Shown here: one piece after another, positions 28,060 through 36,345 of the stretch
Layout of the letters: the number at the start of each line of letters is the position of its first letter
Numbering within the stretch: position 1 is the first letter of the stretch
Assembly: GCF_002259645.1 (NCBI RefSeq)
Contig: NZ_MWWV01000011.1
Location: forward strand, 1-58,334
From: Bifidobacterium tissieri
GTDB lineage: Bacteria > Actinomycetota > Actinomycetes > Actinomycetales > Bifidobacteriaceae
DNA: 58,334 nucleotides
Direction: 5' to 3'
Made by a program: the position numbers and the translations under genes
Notes under the pieces: model-generated
Told to the model about the DNA's origin: nothing
Seen by the model: only the letters and a program-made list of their open reading frames with translations
Database searches by the model: none

Positions 28060-29480
28060 GATTCCTTCCGCTCGGATCCGGCCGAATCGGTCTTGTCGTC
28101 GGCGCCGGAGTTATCGACGATGGGCAGCGTCTGCGTCTCCTGCACATCGGATCCCGTGGAACGCAATCCACGCAGTCCGCCGCCGGGAACGAATATGGAT
28201 GGCGTACCGGCGGACTGTGCAACAGCTGAATTCGCAGTACTGTTCACCGGCGAATCGCCCTGAGACGGAACCGCGAAATCAGACGGATTCCCCTCGGCCA
28301 TCGCCTGTGCCTTGTCGGCCTTCGCCTGCTCCTTCAACACCCGCTCATGCAGTCGACGACGGTGCTTGGCGGTCCTGATCTCCTCGCGCGCGCGGACGCT
28401 GGCGGCCTTGCGCTCGCGACGCGCGGCCTCCCTGTCCAACGCCGCCGGCGAAATGCCGAGCAGCAGCGACTTGGCCGCAAGATATCCGCCGACTCCCGCA
28501 GCCAGCACGATGATCGAAATCCCCAGAATGATCACCGCCGCCATGATCAGCCATCCGGCGATTCCCCAGGTCGGTACGTTGGTCATGCCATTCCTCTCCG
28601 TTGTCGCTCCCGCAGCCGTGGTCGCCGCATTATCGTTCGCCGCATTGTCGTCTGCCGCGGCGGCATCGTTGGTCGATGTATTGTCTGCCGTACCGTTCTT
28701 CGCATCGGCGTTCGCGTCACCGTTCGCCGTATCGGCGGACTGCGTCTGATCGGCGTTCTGATCGTTGGATTCCGTGGAGCCATCGGCGGACTGATCGTTC
28801 TGCGACTGCTGGTCGGACGCCGTCGCGAACGTCATCGGCGTGAACGTCTCGTTCGTCGAATTGGCCACGCCATGCGCGCCGATCGTGATGATGCCGCACT
28901 GCACGGCCGTGCAATCGACATCGACCGGATTGCCCGACCGGTCCACGCTGGTGAACTTCGCACCGGGCACGGTGATCTTGGCATGCCACGTGCCATCCGC
29001 AGCGAGCTGTCCGCCATTGGCGGCCGACGCGGTCGAATCGCCGGGGAACGCGACAAAGACGTCATAGCCGGTCGGATTGTTCTCGTCATCCGGCACGTAC
29101 CGGTAGGTCTCCCCCGTCACCCCGCCCTTCGACGGCTTCCAGGAATCCCCGTTCGGATCGCTGACCCAGCCGAACAGCACGTAGATGCCGCCGAATCCGC
29201 CCTGCACCGACTGGAATCTGCTGCCGGACAGATCAACGGTCGTCGCCGAATCGGGATGCAAAGTGCCGCCCTCCACCGACGTCGACACCTTGGCGCCGGC
29301 CGCATGCGCGGGCAACGGCAACGCAACCGACGTGACGATCGCGATCACCACGGCAGTCACGGCCATCATAATCATCGCCGCACGTCGTACCGCGTCGGTC
29401 ATGAACGTATCGGCCGCGATCGTGCCGGGCCTGTTCGTGCCGATCCGGAAACCCCGGCCCCTGCTCAACTCGTCGCTCAC
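28056..29480 (-). CDS. Membrane-anchored surface protein of the heme locus
   Basis: 474 residues, GTG start overlapping the ATPase stop (GTGA). An N-terminal signal-anchor (about 35-58) is followed by an extracytoplasmic beta-rich domain (about 60-220) with a Cys pair (VDCTAVQCG). A Asn/Asp/Ala-rich linker, a TM helix (about 318-345) and a basic cytoplasmic helix of about 50 residues rich in Arg and Ala follow. The outer domain resembles the two repeated modules in the 1052-residue neighbour (pattern YVVxADxxxWxPG ... IPANTxxxxxxYVVGTxAAH). Probably assists heme capture or transfer; this role is inferred from position. Confidence 0.65.
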   Translation of the reverse strand: MSDELSRGRGFRIGTNRPGTIAADTFMTDAVRRAAMIMMAVTAVVIAIVTSVALPLPAHAAGAKVSTSVEGGTLHPDSATTVDLSGSRFQSVQGGFGGIYVLFGWVSDPNGDSWKPSKGGVTGETYRYVPDDENNPTGYDVFVAFPGDSTASAANGGQLAADGTWHAKITVPGAKFTSVDRSGNPVDVDCTAVQCGIITIGAHGVANSTNETFTPMTFATASDQQSQNDQSADGSTESNDQNADQTQSADTANGDANADAKNGTADNTSTNDAAAADDNAANDNAATTAAGATTERNGMTNVPTWGIAGWLIMAAVIILGISIIVLAAGVGGYLAAKSLLLGISPAALDREAARRERKAASVRAREEIRTAKHRRRLHERVLKEQAKADKAQAMAEGNPSDFAVPSQGDSPVNSTANSAVAQSAGTPSIFVPGGGLRGLRSTGSDVQETQTLPIVDNSGADDKTDSAGSERKES

Positions 29481-30418
29481 TGCACTCCCCCTGATTCCAC
29501 GGTTCCACCGCCAGCATCAACGCCAGCATCAACGTCAACGCCAGCATCAACACCAATGCCATGCCTGCCATGAACATTGCGGTCCACGACCGGACGCCAC
29601 GGCACGATGATCAGTCCGCCGTCGGGATGACGCAGCACATCGATCCGGCACTGATACACGTCACTCAGCAGCGTCGGCGTCAGCACCTCCTCCGGCGTGC
29701 CCAACGCTCGCAGACGCCCCCGCTCCAGCAACGCCACACGATCGGCCCACGCGGCCGCCGCATCCAACGCATGCACGATCACCACCACCGCACATCCCGC
29801 GGCCGCATACTCACGCCCGACGCGCATCAACATCTCCTGATGCTTCACATCCATGGCCGCGGTCGGCTCATCAAGCAGCAGAATCGGCGCGGTCTGCGCC
29901 AGCACACGGGAGAACGCGGCACGTCCCCGCTCACCGCCGGACAGCGACGTGTACACACGGTCGGCAAACGGATCGACCTCGGTCATGGCCATCGCATCGT
30001 CGACGATATCGTCGTCATGCATCTCCTGAGCGGTGCCCTCCCACGGGGATCGGCCCATACGCACGATGTCGCGCACATCAAACGGGAACGTCACGTCCAC
30101 GGACTGCAGCAGCACCGCGCGACGCATGGCCAATTCCGTGGAATCCCAGGCGTCGATCGGCTTGCCGAACAGGGAGATGTCACCGTCATCGAGCGGAATG
30201 TCGCCGGTGATCGCGTTGAGCAGCGTCGATTTTCCGGCACCGTTCGGCCCCACCAACGCCAGCAGTTCGCCGGCACGAATGTCAAGATCGATGTTGGACA
30301 GCACCGGGCGCTCGCCGATGGTCACGCTCACGTTCGACAGGTCCAGTACGCATTCGCCCGGCTTGGGCATATCGGGCACCAGATGATCGGTGCGCCACGG
30401 CATTGTCAGAGTCATCAT
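29477..30418 (-). CDS. Heme-type ABC transporter ATP-binding protein (HmuV-like)
   Basis: 313 residues. Walker A GPNGAGKST, Q-loop LLQSVDVTFPF, signature LSGGERGRAAFSR, Walker B ILLLDEPTAAMD and the switch His in VVIVHALD are all present. The Q-loop/FPFDVRDIV region is characteristic of the FecE/BtuD/HmuV class that energises heme, siderophore or cobalamin import. The ATG overlaps the permease stop (ATGATGA), so translation is coupled. The last 30 residues are an Asp/Gly/Val repeat encoded by tandem 12-bp units at about 29510-29558, a feature not expected in this family. Confidence 0.85.
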   Translation of the reverse strand: MMTLTMPWRTDHLVPDMPKPGECVLDLSNVSVTIGERPVLSNIDLDIRAGELLALVGPNGAGKSTLLNAITGDIPLDDGDISLFGKPIDAWDSTELAMRRAVLLQSVDVTFPFDVRDIVRMGRSPWEGTAQEMHDDDIVDDAMAMTEVDPFADRVYTSLSGGERGRAAFSRVLAQTAPILLLDEPTAAMDVKHQEMLMRVGREYAAAGCAVVVIVHALDAAAAWADRVALLERGRLRALGTPEEVLTPTLLSDVYQCRIDVLRHPDGGLIIVPWRPVVDRNVHGRHGIGVDAGVDVDAGVDAGGGTVESGGVQ

Positions 30419-31635
30419 GCCCAACCTCCCGACTTGGAACGGCTGCGTCGCAGCAGCCAGAAGAAGAACGGGCCGCCGACCAGCGACGTGAGCATGCCGA
30501 TCGGCAGATCGGCGAAGGCGATGGTCGTACGTGCGGCGAAATCGGCGATCGTCAACAGCAGTGCGCCGCCCAGCGCGGACGCCGGCAGCAGTGCGCGATG
30601 CCGCGGACCGATGATCATGCGCAGCAGATGCGGCACCACGAGTCCGACGAACGAGATGATACCGGAGAACGCCACCGCCGACGAGACCAGCAGGGCCACC
30701 GCGATCATGCAGACGAACCGCAGGCGTTCCACGTTCACGCCAAGATGACGGGCCGGCTTCTCGCCCAACGACAGCAGATCGAGACGACGGGCCATGCACT
30801 GCACGATGATCATGCCCACCACGCACAGCGGCGTCACCAGCGCGACCTGCTGCCAGCGGCTGCCGTTGAACGAACCCATCTGCCAGAACACGATCTGATC
30901 GCGGGCACTGGTGGGCGCGGCGAACGTGAAGAACGCTATGAGCGCCCCTGCGATGGCGTTCACCGCCACACCGGTGAGGATGAGCGTGACGACTTCGGTA
31001 CGGCCGCCGCGACGGGCGAGCACGTAGACGAGCATCGTGGTGCCCAGACCGCAGACGAACGCCAGGAACGGTGTGGTGAACGAGCCGAGGAACGTCCAGC
31101 CCATGAGAATCGAACAGCTGGCACCCACCGCGGCACCCGACGATACGCCGACCGTGCCGGGTTCGGCGAGCGGATTGCCGAACACGCCCTGCATCACCGC
31201 ACCGGCCACGCCGAGCGCGGCACCCACCACGATGGCCATGGCGATGCGCGGGAATCGTACGTTCCACAGCGCCTCGTTGCCGAACGAACGACTGGGGCCG
31301 TTGAGCCAGTGGATGCCGATCTTGTTGAGCACCGATCCGATCACCTGATCGAACGGGATGACGAGCTGGCCGAGCGACGCCGACACGATGGTCATGATCA
31401 GCAGCGCCACGGCCATGATCAGGAACGTGGCGGCGGTCCGGCCCATTCCGGTTCGGGAGGCGTTGGCGGCGAGGGCGAGATCGGCGGCGTTGGCGTGGAT
31501 GCGGGCCTCGCGATCGCGCTGGGATTGCTGAGGTGCCTGGGATTGCTGGGCGACGATGCGGTCCGGACGATCATGCGGACTGGGACTGACGCCGCCCGCA
31601 CGTGCCGTATCGTCTGCACTCGTTGTGCGTGTCAT
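30415..31635 (-). CDS. Heme-type ABC transporter permease (HmuU/FecCD family)
   Basis: 406 residues with a polar 60-residue N-terminus and about nine to ten TM helices. Family landmarks are GVAGAVMQGVFGNPLAEPGTVGVSSGAAVGA, the cytoplasmic Arg/Lys-rich loop, and VAFSGIISFVGLVVPHLLRMIIGPRHR, which couples to the ATPase. AGGAG lies 7 nt before the ATG and overlaps the stop of the upstream lipoprotein gene. Imports heme or a related iron chelate across the membrane; the choice of heme comes from the adjoining HtaA-like proteins. Confidence 0.88.
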   Translation of the reverse strand: MTRTTSADDTARAGGVSPSPHDRPDRIVAQQSQAPQQSQRDREARIHANAADLALAANASRTGMGRTAATFLIMAVALLIMTIVSASLGQLVIPFDQVIGSVLNKIGIHWLNGPSRSFGNEALWNVRFPRIAMAIVVGAALGVAGAVMQGVFGNPLAEPGTVGVSSGAAVGASCSILMGWTFLGSFTTPFLAFVCGLGTTMLVYVLARRGGRTEVVTLILTGVAVNAIAGALIAFFTFAAPTSARDQIVFWQMGSFNGSRWQQVALVTPLCVVGMIIVQCMARRLDLLSLGEKPARHLGVNVERLRFVCMIAVALLVSSAVAFSGIISFVGLVVPHLLRMIIGPRHRALLPASALGGALLLTIADFAARTTIAFADLPIGMLTSLVGGPFFFWLLRRSRSKSGGWA

Positions 31636-31647
31636 GTGTGCGTGCTC

Positions 31648-32895
31648 CTAATTCTGCTGACTCTGCTGACTCTGATTTGCACCCTGCAGCTGGTTCTCGA
31701 TGACCTCGGGCTTCTGGTCCGGCTGATACGACAGTTCCGGCGCATACACGGCGGTGGCGAGCGCGGCCAGCACCTGCGCGGTCTGCGGTCCGAAACTCAT
31801 GATCTCGTAGTCGCTCATGTCCACCACACGCCGATGCTGTCCGGCCGGTGTCTCCTTGATTCCGGGCAGCTCAAGCATGGAATCAAGGCCGCCTGCGGAT
31901 TGCACGCCGAGCGTCATGGCGAGGATCACATCCGGTGCCGCCTTGATCAGCGCCTCGGCATTGGTGGGGGCCATGCCGTTGAATCCGACTTCCTTGGCCA
32001 CGTCCACCGCGCCGATCGACTGGATGAGCGAATCGGCGCCGGAGCCTTCGCCGAACCAGTAGTAGATCGACGTGCCGCGGACGTAGAGGAACACGATGCG
32101 TGGCTTGTGGTCGGCGTCGGCCGGCACGAAACGTTTGCCGATCGTATCGATGGTCTGGCTGATTTCGCTGTTCGTGCGTTCGACGAGCTGCTTGCCGAGT
32201 TCGCTCACGCCGAGCGCGTCGGCCACGGCCTGGATTTGCGTGCCGACGCCGTTGATGCCCTGATCGCTGACGATGGGCACGAACACGACGGGCACGCCGG
32301 ACTGGCGCAACTGTAACTGCACGTCGTACGGTCCGATGCTGGTGTCGGTGATGATGACGGTGGGCGACAGCGCCATGATCGCCTCGGCGTTAAGATCCAT
32401 GCCGTTGGCGGTCACCTTGGGCAGCTTGTCCATGCCGGACGAGCCGGTGGCGGTGTCCCTGCCGACGAGGTTGCACCCGAATCCGAGCGCGTACACGGCG
32501 GCGGCGAGGCCCCCGTTCTGGTTGAGCGCCAGGATGCGGGTCGTGTCGGTAACGGTCTGTTCGGGACCGTCGGAGCTTTTCACGGTCACGGGCAGCTGCT
32601 GCTGTTCGAATGGCGCGTTGCTGATCGGGATGATCTGGTCGGATTTGGTGTAGGCGGTGGTCGGTCCTTCGATCGTGCGCGGATTCTGCAGTTTGGCCGC
32701 AGTGACGTCGGGCAGTTCCGGAGGGTTCGGTTCGGTGGAGGCGTCCGGCACGATGCATGATTCGAGGCTGGCCTCGCTGATGGTGCCGATGTTGGCGCAT
32801 CCCGCCACGGACAGCAGGCATGCGACCACGAGCGCCGACGTCAGCAGCGTGCGTGCGCCGCGTCGGAAATCGCTGATCATATGTCCGATGTGCAT
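31648..32895 (-). CDS. Heme-type ABC transporter substrate-binding lipoprotein (HmuT-like)
   Basis: 415 residues. Lipobox LLSVAGC with the lipidated Cys at about residue 33, then a periplasmic-binding-protein type III fold (NGGLAAAVYALGFGCNLVGRDTATG, LSPTVIITDTSIGPYDVQLQLRQSGVPVVFV, GFNGMAPTNAEALIKAAPDVIL). HmuT proteins of corynebacteria bind heme and deliver it to HmuU. AAGGA lies 6 nt before the ATG at 32895. The frame is open 50 codons further upstream, but only across a C/A-rich leader without a start signal. First gene of the operon; its leader contains a repetitive tract. Confidence 0.85.
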   Translation of the reverse strand: MHIGHMISDFRRGARTLLTSALVVACLLSVAGCANIGTISEASLESCIVPDASTEPNPPELPDVTAAKLQNPRTIEGPTTAYTKSDQIIPISNAPFEQQQLPVTVKSSDGPEQTVTDTTRILALNQNGGLAAAVYALGFGCNLVGRDTATGSSGMDKLPKVTANGMDLNAEAIMALSPTVIITDTSIGPYDVQLQLRQSGVPVVFVPIVSDQGINGVGTQIQAVADALGVSELGKQLVERTNSEISQTIDTIGKRFVPADADHKPRIVFLYVRGTSIYYWFGEGSGADSLIQSIGAVDVAKEVGFNGMAPTNAEALIKAAPDVILAMTLGVQSAGGLDSMLELPGIKETPAGQHRRVVDMSDYEIMSFGPQTAQVLAALATAVYAPELSYQPDQKPEVIENQLQGANQSQQSQQN

Positions 32896-32906
32896 GGGTG
32901 ATCCTT

Positions 32907-33004
32907 GTGGGGGTGTGGGTGTTTGTGTGTATGTGGGTGTGGGTGTGGGTGTGGGTGTTTGTGTGTGTGGGTGTGGTTGGGCTTGTGGAGTTTTTTTGGG
33001 GGGG
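32907..33004 (+). repeat. GT/GGGTGT-rich simple-sequence tract with T7 and G7 runs in heme-operon leader
   Basis: Plus strand shows four perfect GTGGGT units at 32933-32956, flanking GT-rich stretches, seven T (32991-32997) and seven G (32998-33004). It begins immediately next to the ribosome site of the lipoprotein gene. In the mRNA it is a C/A-rich leader almost free of G. Confidence 0.8.
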
Positions 33005-33057
33005 CGGAGGCGGCAATCGGCAAATATGATCCGGCTCTCCTCCACCCATCGAAGGGT

Positions 33058-33077
33058 GTCATGACCGATGTCATGAC
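33058..33077. promoter_or_regulatory. Tandem GTCATGAC palindromes upstream of the heme transporter operon
   Basis: GTCATGAC-CGAT-GTCATGAC: two identical 8-bp palindromes 12 bp apart, 163-182 bp upstream of the lipoprotein start. Operator candidate. Confidence 0.45.
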
Positions 33078-33111
33078 GGGAAGAGAACCGGATCGTTACG
33101 TGTGATGATCA

Positions 33112-33156
33112 GTCGGATGATTGGTGCGATCTCGACGATCTCACGAATCATCCGAC
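33112..33156 (-). terminator. Hairpin downstream of the large HtaA-like protein gene
   Basis: GTCGGATGATT (33112-33122) pairs with AATCATCCGAC (33146-33156). It has no T run, so termination strength is uncertain. Confidence 0.45.
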
Positions 33157-33186
33157 GATCAATCGTCACCCAATCGTCACCGTGAC

Positions 33187-36100
33187 TCAGTCGCGGTTCA
33201 TGCGGCGACGGGCGGCGAACGCGATGCCGGCGCCGGCGGCCAGCACGAGGGCCACACCGAACACGCCGAGGACGGCGGAACCGGTCTTGCTCAGCGTGGC
33301 GGGCTTCTTGGTGGCGTTCGCGGCATTGGCGGAAGCGTTGCCATTGCTCGTCGTGGTGGACGAGGTGTTGCCGTTGCCGTTCGACGTGGTGCCGGAGGTG
33401 CCGTTGTTGTCGGCACCGCCGTTGTTGGTGTTGCCGTTGTTGTCGGTACCGTTGTCACCGGTGTTCGGCGCGGACACGTGCACCGGCAGCGAAGCGGACA
33501 CGGCGACGTCGTCGATGGTGGCCTTGATGGTCACAGTCGCGGAGCCGGCCTTCAGCGCGTTCACGGTCGCCTTGGCACCGGTCTTGTCGGCGGTCACCTT
33601 GGCCACGGCGGCGTCGGAGGACTCCCAGGCGACGGTCACGTCGTCGGTGTTCTCGCCGGCGATCACGGCGTTCACGGTGGCCTTGCCGTCCACGTCGAGC
33701 TTGAGCTCGGTGATGGTCTTGCCGTCGGCGTTGGCGAAGGTCAGCTTCGGCGCGATCGGGGCGGGGGCCACGGCGGTGCCGCTCTGCGTGGCGTCACTGG
33801 TGCCCTTGGCGTTCTTGGCGGTCACGGATGCGGTGTACTCGGTGGCCGGGTCCAGCTTGGTGAAGGTGTGCTGGAACGTGTCGGCGTCCACGTCGGCGGT
33901 CAGGTCGGAGGCCTTGACCTTGGCCGCGGAGGCGTCCTTCGGCGTAAGGGTCACGGTGTAGCCGGTGATCGCGGAGCCACCGTTGTCCTCGGGCTTCTCC
34001 CAGCTGACGAGCAGCTCGTGGGCGGCACCCTGCTTGGCGGTCACGTTGCGCGGGGCGGACGGCTTGGTGGCCTCGGTCGGGGTCACGGCTGCGGACTTCT
34101 CGGACGCGGCCGAAGAGCCGGCCTCGTTCTTCGCCACGACGGTGGCGGTGTAGGAGACGCCCTTGGCGGTCAGGCCGTCGAAGGTGACGGTGGTGGCGTC
34201 GGCGGCAACGTCCTTGGTGATCGGAGCGCCGGTGGACGGGGTAAGGGTCACGGTGTAGCCGGTGATCGCGGAGCCACCGTCGGACGGAGCCTTCCAGTCG
34301 ACCTTCACCGAGCCGGCGGCCGGCACGGAGACGGCGGGCTTGGCCGGGGCGGCCGGAGCCTGGGCCTGGGCCTTGAGCGAGATGGTCTTGGCGGTGTCGA
34401 GACGACGGTCGCTCAGCGACAGTCCGTGCGCGGCGGTGGTGCCCACCACGTAGGTCTTGCCGTACTGGAAGGTGTTGGCGGGAATCGTCACCTTGGTGGT
34501 GAACTCGCCATCCTTGATGTCGGCGGCCTTCACCCAAGCGGCCTTGAGGAAGTCCTGGGGGCTGGTCGGGTTCTTACCGGCGGTCCACACATCGGCGTCG
34601 GCGACCACGGCGTAGGCGCCGTAGTAGGCGGCACCACCGGTGAAGCCGGTGCCCTTGACGGTGAAATCGGTGTCCTTGGTCGGGTCGATGTCGGAGACCG
34701 GGGTCACGGTGATGGTCGGGGTGGAAGTCGGGTCGGCGTTCGGGGTCACGGCGTCGGAGGCCGGGGACGCGGCGCTGGAGCCCTTGTCGTTCTTGGCAAC
34801 CACGCTGGCGGTGTACGACACGGCCGGGGCGGTGAGCTTGCCGAAGGTGGCGGAGGTGGCGTCGGCGGCAACGTCCTGGGTGATCGGGTCACCGGTGGAC
34901 GGGGTGAGGGTCACGGTGTAGCCGGTGATCGCGGAGCCACCGTCGGACGGAGCCTTCCATTCCACCTTCACCTGGTACGGATCGGCCATGGAGCCGGCCA
35001 CGGTGGCAGTTGGCTTGGCGGGGGCGGCCGGGGCGGTGGCCTCGGGCTCGGCGGCCTTGAGGGTCAGGGCCACGGCGTGGTCGAGGTTGCGGTTGGTCAC
35101 GGACAGCATGTGTGCGGCGAACGTGCCGACCACGTATTCCTTGTTCGGGTCGAGCGTGTTGGCGGGGATGTCGAGCACCTGGGTCCAGTTGCCGTCCTTG
35201 TCCAGGTTGGAGTAGCCGTCCTTCGGATCGTTGGCGGGACGTACCCACTTCTGAACCAGGAAGGCACCCTGGTCGGTCGGGACCTTGCCCGGCTCCCACA
35301 CGGACTTGTCGGCGATCACCACGTACGTGCCGTACGCGGCGCCGGAACCGGTGTATCCCTTACCGGTGACGGTGACCTGCTGGTCCTTGGTCGGGTCGAT
35401 GGTGGTCGGATCCGCGGACAGCGTGCCGACGTTGCCCACCTTGGACGGATCCTCGGCGGCCTTGGCGGTGTAGGCCACGGTGATCGGCGTGGGGGCCTTG
35501 GCCGAGGCGTTCGCATCGGAGGTGCCGTTGTTGTACCAGTAGGAGGACTGGCCGGTCTTGTCCTGGAAGGTCACGAAGTCCTGCGGCCAGGATCCGCCGT
35601 CCGGGGCCTCGGTGGTCTTGATGGAGTTGTACTCGGGGGTGACGGTGAAGCCGGTGTCGGTCACCTTCACGTTCTTCAGCTCGGCGATGGTCTGGTTCTC
35701 GGCGACGGGCAGCTTGCTCCAGCTGCTGCTGCCGCCACGATCGGTGCCGTAGCCGGACAGATCGGCGGTCAGGGTGGCGGTGCCGTCGGCGTTCACCTTC
35801 AGCTCCGGATCGGCGGCGAACCAGTAGGTCATACCACCGTAGAACGCGACGGTGAAGGAGCCCTTCCACGTGATGTCAGCGGTGTTGGCCGTCGTGTCGA
35901 TCGTGCCGGTGCCCTTGCTGAAGTTGACGGTGGCACCGGTGGAGGAGCCATTGCCGCCGGAGTACGGCGTGGCGGTGGCACCGCTGGCGGTGAGGCACTT
36001 GGTGTCCCACGTCGGGGTGACGGTCAGGTCGCCCTTGGCGTCGGGGTACTTGATGCTCACGTTGCCGTCGGCGGCCTGGAATCCGGGCTTCGGATTGTCT

Positions 36101-36345
36101 GCGGTCCAGGCGGTCATCGCCTTGCCCGTGTCTCCGGCCTCGCCTGCGGAGATGAAGTTGCAGCCGCCCACCCAAGAGCCGCCGGTGGCGATCTTGCTCA
36201 GGCTCCAGCTCAGCGTGGCGTCGCTGGTGGTCTTGGCGGTGGTGTCGGCGGCAGAGGCCACCGGCACGATCAGACCGGCACCCATCGTGGCCGCGGCGAC
36301 CACGGAGGCGAGCGCAGCGGCCCGTTTCCTGTTGTTGAAGAACAC
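33187..36345 (-). CDS. Cell-wall-anchored protein with HtaA-like domain, Fn3 repeats and sortase-type tail
   Basis: 1052 residues, GTG start with AAGGAA upstream. After a signal peptide (to about 33) comes one HtaA-like domain (about 45-285) with the Cys pair GGCNFISAG/DTKC, FYGGMTYWF and TGQSSYWYNNG. Two copies of a module (TIDPTKDQQ... and DIDPTKDTD..., each about 110 residues) alternate with three Fn3 repeats sharing WKAPSDGGSAITGYTVTLTP or close variants; their DNA is near-identical at about 33950, 34250 and 34910. A Big-type domain follows. The C-terminus has LSKTGS, a hydrophobic helix and RRR, a sortase signal. Likely captures heme at the wall; separate transcription unit from the transporter. 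Confidence 0.75.
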   Translation of the reverse strand: MFFNNRKRAAALASVVAAATMGAGLIVPVASAADTTAKTTSDATLSWSLSKIATGGSWVGGCNFISAGEAGDTGKAMTAWTADNPKPGFQAADGNVSIKYPDAKGDLTVTPTWDTKCLTASGATATPYSGGNGSSTGATVNFSKGTGTIDTTANTADITWKGSFTVAFYGGMTYWFAADPELKVNADGTATLTADLSGYGTDRGGSSSWSKLPVAENQTIAELKNVKVTDTGFTVTPEYNSIKTTEAPDGGSWPQDFVTFQDKTGQSSYWYNNGTSDANASAKAPTPITVAYTAKAAEDPSKVGNVGTLSADPTTIDPTKDQQVTVTGKGYTGSGAAYGTYVVIADKSVWEPGKVPTDQGAFLVQKWVRPANDPKDGYSNLDKDGNWTQVLDIPANTLDPNKEYVVGTFAAHMLSVTNRNLDHAVALTLKAAEPEATAPAAPAKPTATVAGSMADPYQVKVEWKAPSDGGSAITGYTVTLTPSTGDPITQDVAADATSATFGKLTAPAVSYTASVVAKNDKGSSAASPASDAVTPNADPTSTPTITVTPVSDIDPTKDTDFTVKGTGFTGGAAYYGAYAVVADADVWTAGKNPTSPQDFLKAAWVKAADIKDGEFTTKVTIPANTFQYGKTYVVGTTAAHGLSLSDRRLDTAKTISLKAQAQAPAAPAKPAVSVPAAGSVKVDWKAPSDGGSAITGYTVTLTPSTGAPITKDVAADATTVTFDGLTAKGVSYTATVVAKNEAGSSAASEKSAAVTPTEATKPSAPRNVTAKQGAAHELLVSWEKPEDNGGSAITGYTVTLTPKDASAAKVKASDLTADVDADTFQHTFTKLDPATEYTASVTAKNAKGTSDATQSGTAVAPAPIAPKLTFANADGKTITELKLDVDGKATVNAVIAGENTDDVTVAWESSDAAVAKVTADKTGAKATVNALKAGSATVTIKATIDDVAVSASLPVHVSAPNTGDNGTDNNGNTNNGGADNNGTSGTTSNGNGNTSSTTTSNGNASANAANATKKPATLSKTGSAVLGVFGVALVLAAGAGIAFAARRRMNRD

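Noticed and set aside
30403-32316. 637-residue plus-strand frame
   Set aside because: Antisense to the transporter genes, with no family motif.
32896-33045. 50-residue N-terminal extension of the HmuT-like protein
   Set aside because: Pro/Thr/His repeat derived from the simple-sequence tract; signal peptide and ribosome site fit the start at 32895.
32895-33186. DtxR/IdeR iron box
   Set aside because: I looked for TTAGGTTAG-like dyads and saw none.
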